Source: JBGPLH01 sp041486365 [NCBI: Thermodesulfobacteriota bacterium] (GTDB lineage Bacteria; JAUYMQ01). From it: a stretch of DNA of 25,543 nucleotides. The stretch is from NCBI GenBank assembly GCA_041486365.1, contig JBGPLH010000002.1:1-25543 (forward strand), written 5' to 3'. Below are positions 23,484-25,543 of the stretch, piece after piece (position 1 is the stretch's first letter; the number at the start of each line of letters is the position of its first letter). Below the pieces are notes generated by a model. That model made no database searches, was not told the origin of the DNA, and saw nothing but the letters and a program-made list of their open reading frames with translations. Both the position numbers and the translations under genes were made by a program.

Positions 23484-23672
23484 ATGAAACTCGAGTGCAG
23501 TTGGTGCCACAAGGATCTGGGCGACCGCGAGCCGGTCGCCAACGACGCCACGACCCACGGGATCTGCCCGGCGTGCCTGCAGACCCGGATCTACCCGTTC
23601 ATGCGGCAGATCCGTTCCGCCGCTCCCAGACCGCTCGCGCGGCAGTCACGCCCGCGCGAGATCGAGCTCTGA
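23484..23672 (+). CDS. Small zinc-ribbon protein (62 aa)
   Basis: The protein begins MKLECSWCHKDLGDREP and has two Cys pairs, CSWC (5/8) and CPAC (near 30/33) in THGICPACLQ, so one zinc ribbon is expected. The second half is basic and Arg/Pro-rich and ends REIEL. Similar ribbons with an SHGICPxCL motif recur in many environmental bacteria as short stand-alone proteins or as tails of signalling proteins, with no function known to me. The start at 23484 is chosen over an in-frame ATG at 23436, whose extra 16 residues lack family character and which would read through the G-run that serves as ribosome-binding site. Confidence 0.8.
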   Translation: MKLECSWCHKDLGDREPVANDATTHGICPACLQTRIYPFMRQIRSAAPRPLARQSRPREIEL

Positions 23673-23691
23673 CCCGGGCGACGGACATGTG

Positions 23692-23723
23692 AAAAACGGG
23701 AGGCCCGGCTCTTGCGCCGGGCC
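23692..23723 (-). terminator. Rho-independent terminator for the minus-strand gene
   Basis: GGCCCGGC (23702-23709) pairs with GCCGGGCC (23716-23723) around a 6-nt loop. On the minus strand the stem is followed by TCCCG and TTTTT (complement of 23692-23696). It lies 57 nt past the stop of the minus-strand gene. Confidence 0.7.
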
Positions 23724-23779
23724 CCGGGCTATCGTTGCGCCGTCCGCGGACGGGCGCCGTGGAGGGATGCGCGCGTCTT

Positions 23780-24112
23780 TCACGCTTTTCGGGGTTTCTT
23801 CTTGCCGGCGGCTGTCGTGCGGCTGGTGGAAGTGTCCTCCCGCGCCCTCATGAAGCGCTTCATCAGCTCCTTCTCTTCCCTCGTTCCCGACTTCTGAACC
23901 TTCGCCTGGATTCGCTTGGAGACGGTGCGGATCAGCTCCCGGCGCTCGTCCGAGTCGGCGCTGCGGAGCGAGGAGAACTCCTCGCCCGTGGTCTCCTGCT
24001 TGAACTCCTCGGCGAGCACCTCGAACTCGTGGCTGTCGAAGCGATCGCCGAAGCGATGCTCGAGGTACTTCTTCACGGCTCCCTTGAGGAGCATGGCCAT
24101 CATGCCTTCCAT
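23780..24112 (-). CDS. Hypothetical helical protein with basic tail (110 aa)
   Basis: I do not recognise this family. The 110 residues begin MEGMMAMLLKGAVKKYLEHRFGDRF. They continue with charged, probably all-helical sequence (EFEVLAEEFKQETTGEEF, DERRELIRTVSKRIQAK, REEKELMKRFMRA) and end in a Lys/Arg-rich, Ser/Thr-rich tail (AAGKKKPRKA). There is no signal peptide and no Cys. The basic tail might bind nucleic acid or be flexible, which is inference. The start at 24112 is supported by GGAGG 5 nt upstream on the minus strand. A longer frame back to 24364 would run across the rlmN start and is rejected. It has its own promoter and terminator. Confidence 0.75.
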   Translation of the reverse strand: MEGMMAMLLKGAVKKYLEHRFGDRFDSHEFEVLAEEFKQETTGEEFSSLRSADSDERRELIRTVSKRIQAKVQKSGTREEKELMKRFMRAREDTSTSRTTAAGKKKPRKA

Positions 24113-24176
24113 CGGTGCCTCCGAAGAATGATCAGGGCGGCATCGCGCCGTTCGGATCGAACCCGTGCCGGCCCTC

Positions 24177-24206
24177 GTCCTATCAGAACCCCGGCCGCGT
24201 CCGCAA
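24177..24206 (-). promoter_or_regulatory. Candidate promoter for the minus-strand hypothetical gene
   Basis: On the minus strand: TTGCGG (complement of 24201-24206), 18 nt, TAGGAC (complement of 24177-24182) with TG one base upstream, so an extended -10. It is about 65 nt upstream of the ATG and divergent from the rlmN promoter. Confidence 0.4.
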
Positions 24207-24246
24207 GGAGGGAGGGCGACCGGCGGGCGATCCGCCGGCGCGGATG

Positions 24247-24255
24247 TGCTATCCT
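24247..24255 (+). promoter_or_regulatory. Extended -10 promoter element for rlmN
   Basis: TGcTATCCT has TG at 24247-24248 and TATCCT at 24250-24255. No -35 is recognisable. Transcription would begin around 24261-24263, at or next to the ATG at 24264, so the messenger may be leaderless. Confidence 0.45.
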
Positions 24256-24263
24256 CTCGCCCC

Positions 24264-25376
24264 ATGCCGCAGGTCGCCCTGTCTCCCGTGAAAATCCCCC
24301 CCGCCGAAGCCGCCCCGGATTCTCCCGGGACGCGGGCGGGGGCGAAGCTCCGCCCGGCGCTCATGGATCACGACCTGGCCGGCCTCCGGGCCGAATTCGA
24401 GGCGCGGGGAATCCCCGCGTTCCGGGCTTCGCAGGTCTACCGGTGGCTCTACGCCCGGGCTGCCTCCACCTTCGACGAGATGACCGACCTCGCGCGCCCC
24501 TTCCGCGAGTCGCTCTCGCGTGCCTGGGACCTCCACGTGATCGAGGTGCGAAACGCCGAGCTTTCGCGGGACGGCACGCAGAAGTGGCTCTTCGCCCTGC
24601 GCGACGGGAACCTGATCGAGACCGTCCTGATTCCGGAGGCGCGGCGCAGCACCGTCTGCGTGTCCACCCAGGTGGGGTGCGCGATGAAGTGCACCTTCTG
24701 CCTCACCGGCACGGAGGGCTTCGTCCGCAACCTCACCATGGCCGAGATCCTGGACCAGATTGTCCAGGTGAAGCTCGCGCGGCCCGACCTGCCCATCACC
24801 AACGTGGTCCTGATGGGGATGGGCGAGCCGCTCCTCAACTACGACGCCGTCGTCCGGGCGATCCGGGTGATGACCGATTCAAAGGGGCTGGGCCTGTCCA
24901 CCCGCCGGGTCACGCTCTCGACCGTGGGGGTCCTGCCGAAGCTGCGCCGGCTGCTGGACGACGTGAACGTCTCGCTCGCCGTCTCGCTCCACGGGGCCAG
25001 CGACGAGGTGCGCGACCGGTTGGTGCCGCTCAACCGGCGCTACCCCATCGCCGATCTCGTCCGGACCTGCCGGGAGCTTCCACTGGCCGCGCGCCGCCGG
25101 ATCACCTTCGAGTACACGCTCATCGACGGGGTGAACGACAGCCTCGGGGAGGCGGATCGCCTCGCCCGCCTCCTGCGCGGGATCCCCGCCAAGGTGAATC
25201 TCATTCCACTCAACGAGAACCCGGGCCTTCCCTGGCGACGGCCTCCGGAGGAACGCGTGGAGGCGTTCCGGGAGCGCCTTCGATCGCGGGGCGTACACGC
25301 GGTGCGCCGCGCGACCCGCGGCGAGGACATCTCGGCGGCCTGCGGGCAGTTGAAGGGAAGGCGGGAGGATCACTAA
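24264..25376 (+). CDS. rlmN: Dual-specificity RNA methyltransferase RlmN (radical SAM)
   Basis: This 370-residue radical-SAM enzyme makes m2A at position 2503 of 23S rRNA and position 37 of some tRNAs. The cluster-binding CxxxCxxC is CAMKCTFC (Cys139, 143, 146). The two catalytic cysteines are the one that becomes a thiyl/methyl carrier near the C-terminus (Cys360 in ISAACGQL) and Cys132 in VCVSTQVGC. Also visible are VLMGMGEPLLNYD, TLSTVGVLPKL, LAVSLHGASDEVR and PLNENPGLPW. Loss of the C-terminal Cys would suggest Cfr or a dead enzyme; here it is present. The first 33 residues are Pro/Ala-rich and not conserved, so an ATG at 24363 is an alternative start. The extended -10 just before 24264 supports the longer form. 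Confidence 0.95.
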   Translation: MPQVALSPVKIPPAEAAPDSPGTRAGAKLRPALMDHDLAGLRAEFEARGIPAFRASQVYRWLYARAASTFDEMTDLARPFRESLSRAWDLHVIEVRNAELSRDGTQKWLFALRDGNLIETVLIPEARRSTVCVSTQVGCAMKCTFCLTGTEGFVRNLTMAEILDQIVQVKLARPDLPITNVVLMGMGEPLLNYDAVVRAIRVMTDSKGLGLSTRRVTLSTVGVLPKLRRLLDDVNVSLAVSLHGASDEVRDRLVPLNRRYPIADLVRTCRELPLAARRRITFEYTLIDGVNDSLGEADRLARLLRGIPAKVNLIPLNENPGLPWRRPPEERVEAFRERLRSRGVHAVRRATRGEDISAACGQLKGRREDH

Positions 25377-25377
25377 C

Positions 25378-25411
25378 CCGGGCGTTCCGGACACCCACGC
25401 GCAACGCCCGG
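25378..25411 (+). other. Hairpin next to the ribosome-binding site of the VOC gene
   Basis: CCGGGCGTT (25378-25386) and AACGCCCGG (25403-25411) are perfect complements around a 16-nt loop. The 3' arm touches the GGAGGAGGGGG ribosome-binding region (25410-25420). No T-run follows, so it is not a classical terminator. Confidence 0.5.
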
Positions 25412-25422
25412 AGGAGGGGGAG

Positions 25423-25543
25423 ATGACGGTAGGGAAGGGCGCGAAGGCGGCGCCGGCCGCGGCGGCGCCCGCGGCGGGCCCGATCAAGACTGTCGGCATC
25501 GATCACGTGACGCTCTCCGTCGCGGACCTCGACCGGGCGATCC
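25423..25543 (+). CDS. VOC/glyoxalase-fold protein, N-terminal fragment cut by the window end
   Basis: Only the first 40 codons are in the window. After an Ala/Pro/Gly-rich start of about 21 residues comes VGIDHVTLSVADLDRAI, the typical first strand and helix of a vicinal-oxygen-chelate domain, with the His of DHV as likely metal ligand. Members include glyoxalase I, methylmalonyl-CoA epimerase and dioxygenases; which one cannot be told. A strong GGAGGAGG lies just upstream. The gene follows rlmN after 46 nt and may be cotranscribed. Confidence 0.7.
   Translation, partial: MTVGKGAKAAPAAAAPAAGPIKTVGIDHVTLSVADLDRAI

Noticed and set aside
24130-24165. T-loop-like GGTTCGATCC on the minus strand, suggesting a tRNA
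   Set aside because: The flanking bases do not form a T stem, and no acceptor, D or anticodon arm can be drawn around it.

Overview
This is a GC-rich window (third codon positions almost all G or C) from a bacterium with an envelope of the Gram-negative type. The supporting genes are a fused SecDF, an RND/MMPL exporter, a probable lipoprotein M48 protease and a long-form SppA. No rRNA, tRNA, CRISPR array or phage genes are visible. The sequence does not fix the phylum. An uncultured soil or sediment lineage of the Acidobacteriota/Eisenbacteria/deltaproteobacterial kind would fit, but that is only an impression. Several genes are preceded by recognisable sigma-70-like promoters of one house style: TTGACA-like, 16-18 nt, then a -10 such as TAGCCT, often with an upstream TG.

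Layout. Positions 1-532 hold no recognisable gene and are bounded by a perfect 12-bp inverted repeat, possibly a small mobile-element remnant. Positions 558-4182 carry an acetyl-CoA acyltransferase with its own promoter and terminator, then a Ppx/GppA phosphatase and an acyl-CoA dehydrogenase. Positions 4250-8039 carry a TMTC-like membrane glycosyltransferase with TPR repeats and an APC permease fused to a universal-stress-protein domain; the latter ends in a 24-bp tandem repeat. On the minus strand lie a PrxQ/Bcp peroxiredoxin and a 55-residue zinc-ribbon protein with an acidic tail.

Positions 9362-15193 form the Sec/RND block. A strong promoter drives a 132-residue protein with a signal peptide and a C-terminal HAPP motif, followed by a fused secDF and an RND/MMPL exporter. 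The leader protein looks like a Sec-monitoring translation-arrest peptide and is the most interesting object in the window. Positions 15217-18765 form a tight operon: one-TM protein, acylphosphatase, M48 lipoprotein protease, small two-TM protein, SppA. It looks like an envelope quality-control set.

Positions 18956-22491 hold a divergent uvrA, with three in-frame 36-bp repeats in the region corresponding to the UvrB-binding domain, overlapping trmB by 4 bp. A PadR regulator follows with a palindrome next to its ribosome-binding site and a strong terminator. After that come a 62-residue zinc-ribbon protein, an unknown basic-tailed protein on the minus strand, rlmN on the plus strand, and the first 40 codons of a VOC/glyoxalase-fold protein cut by the window end.
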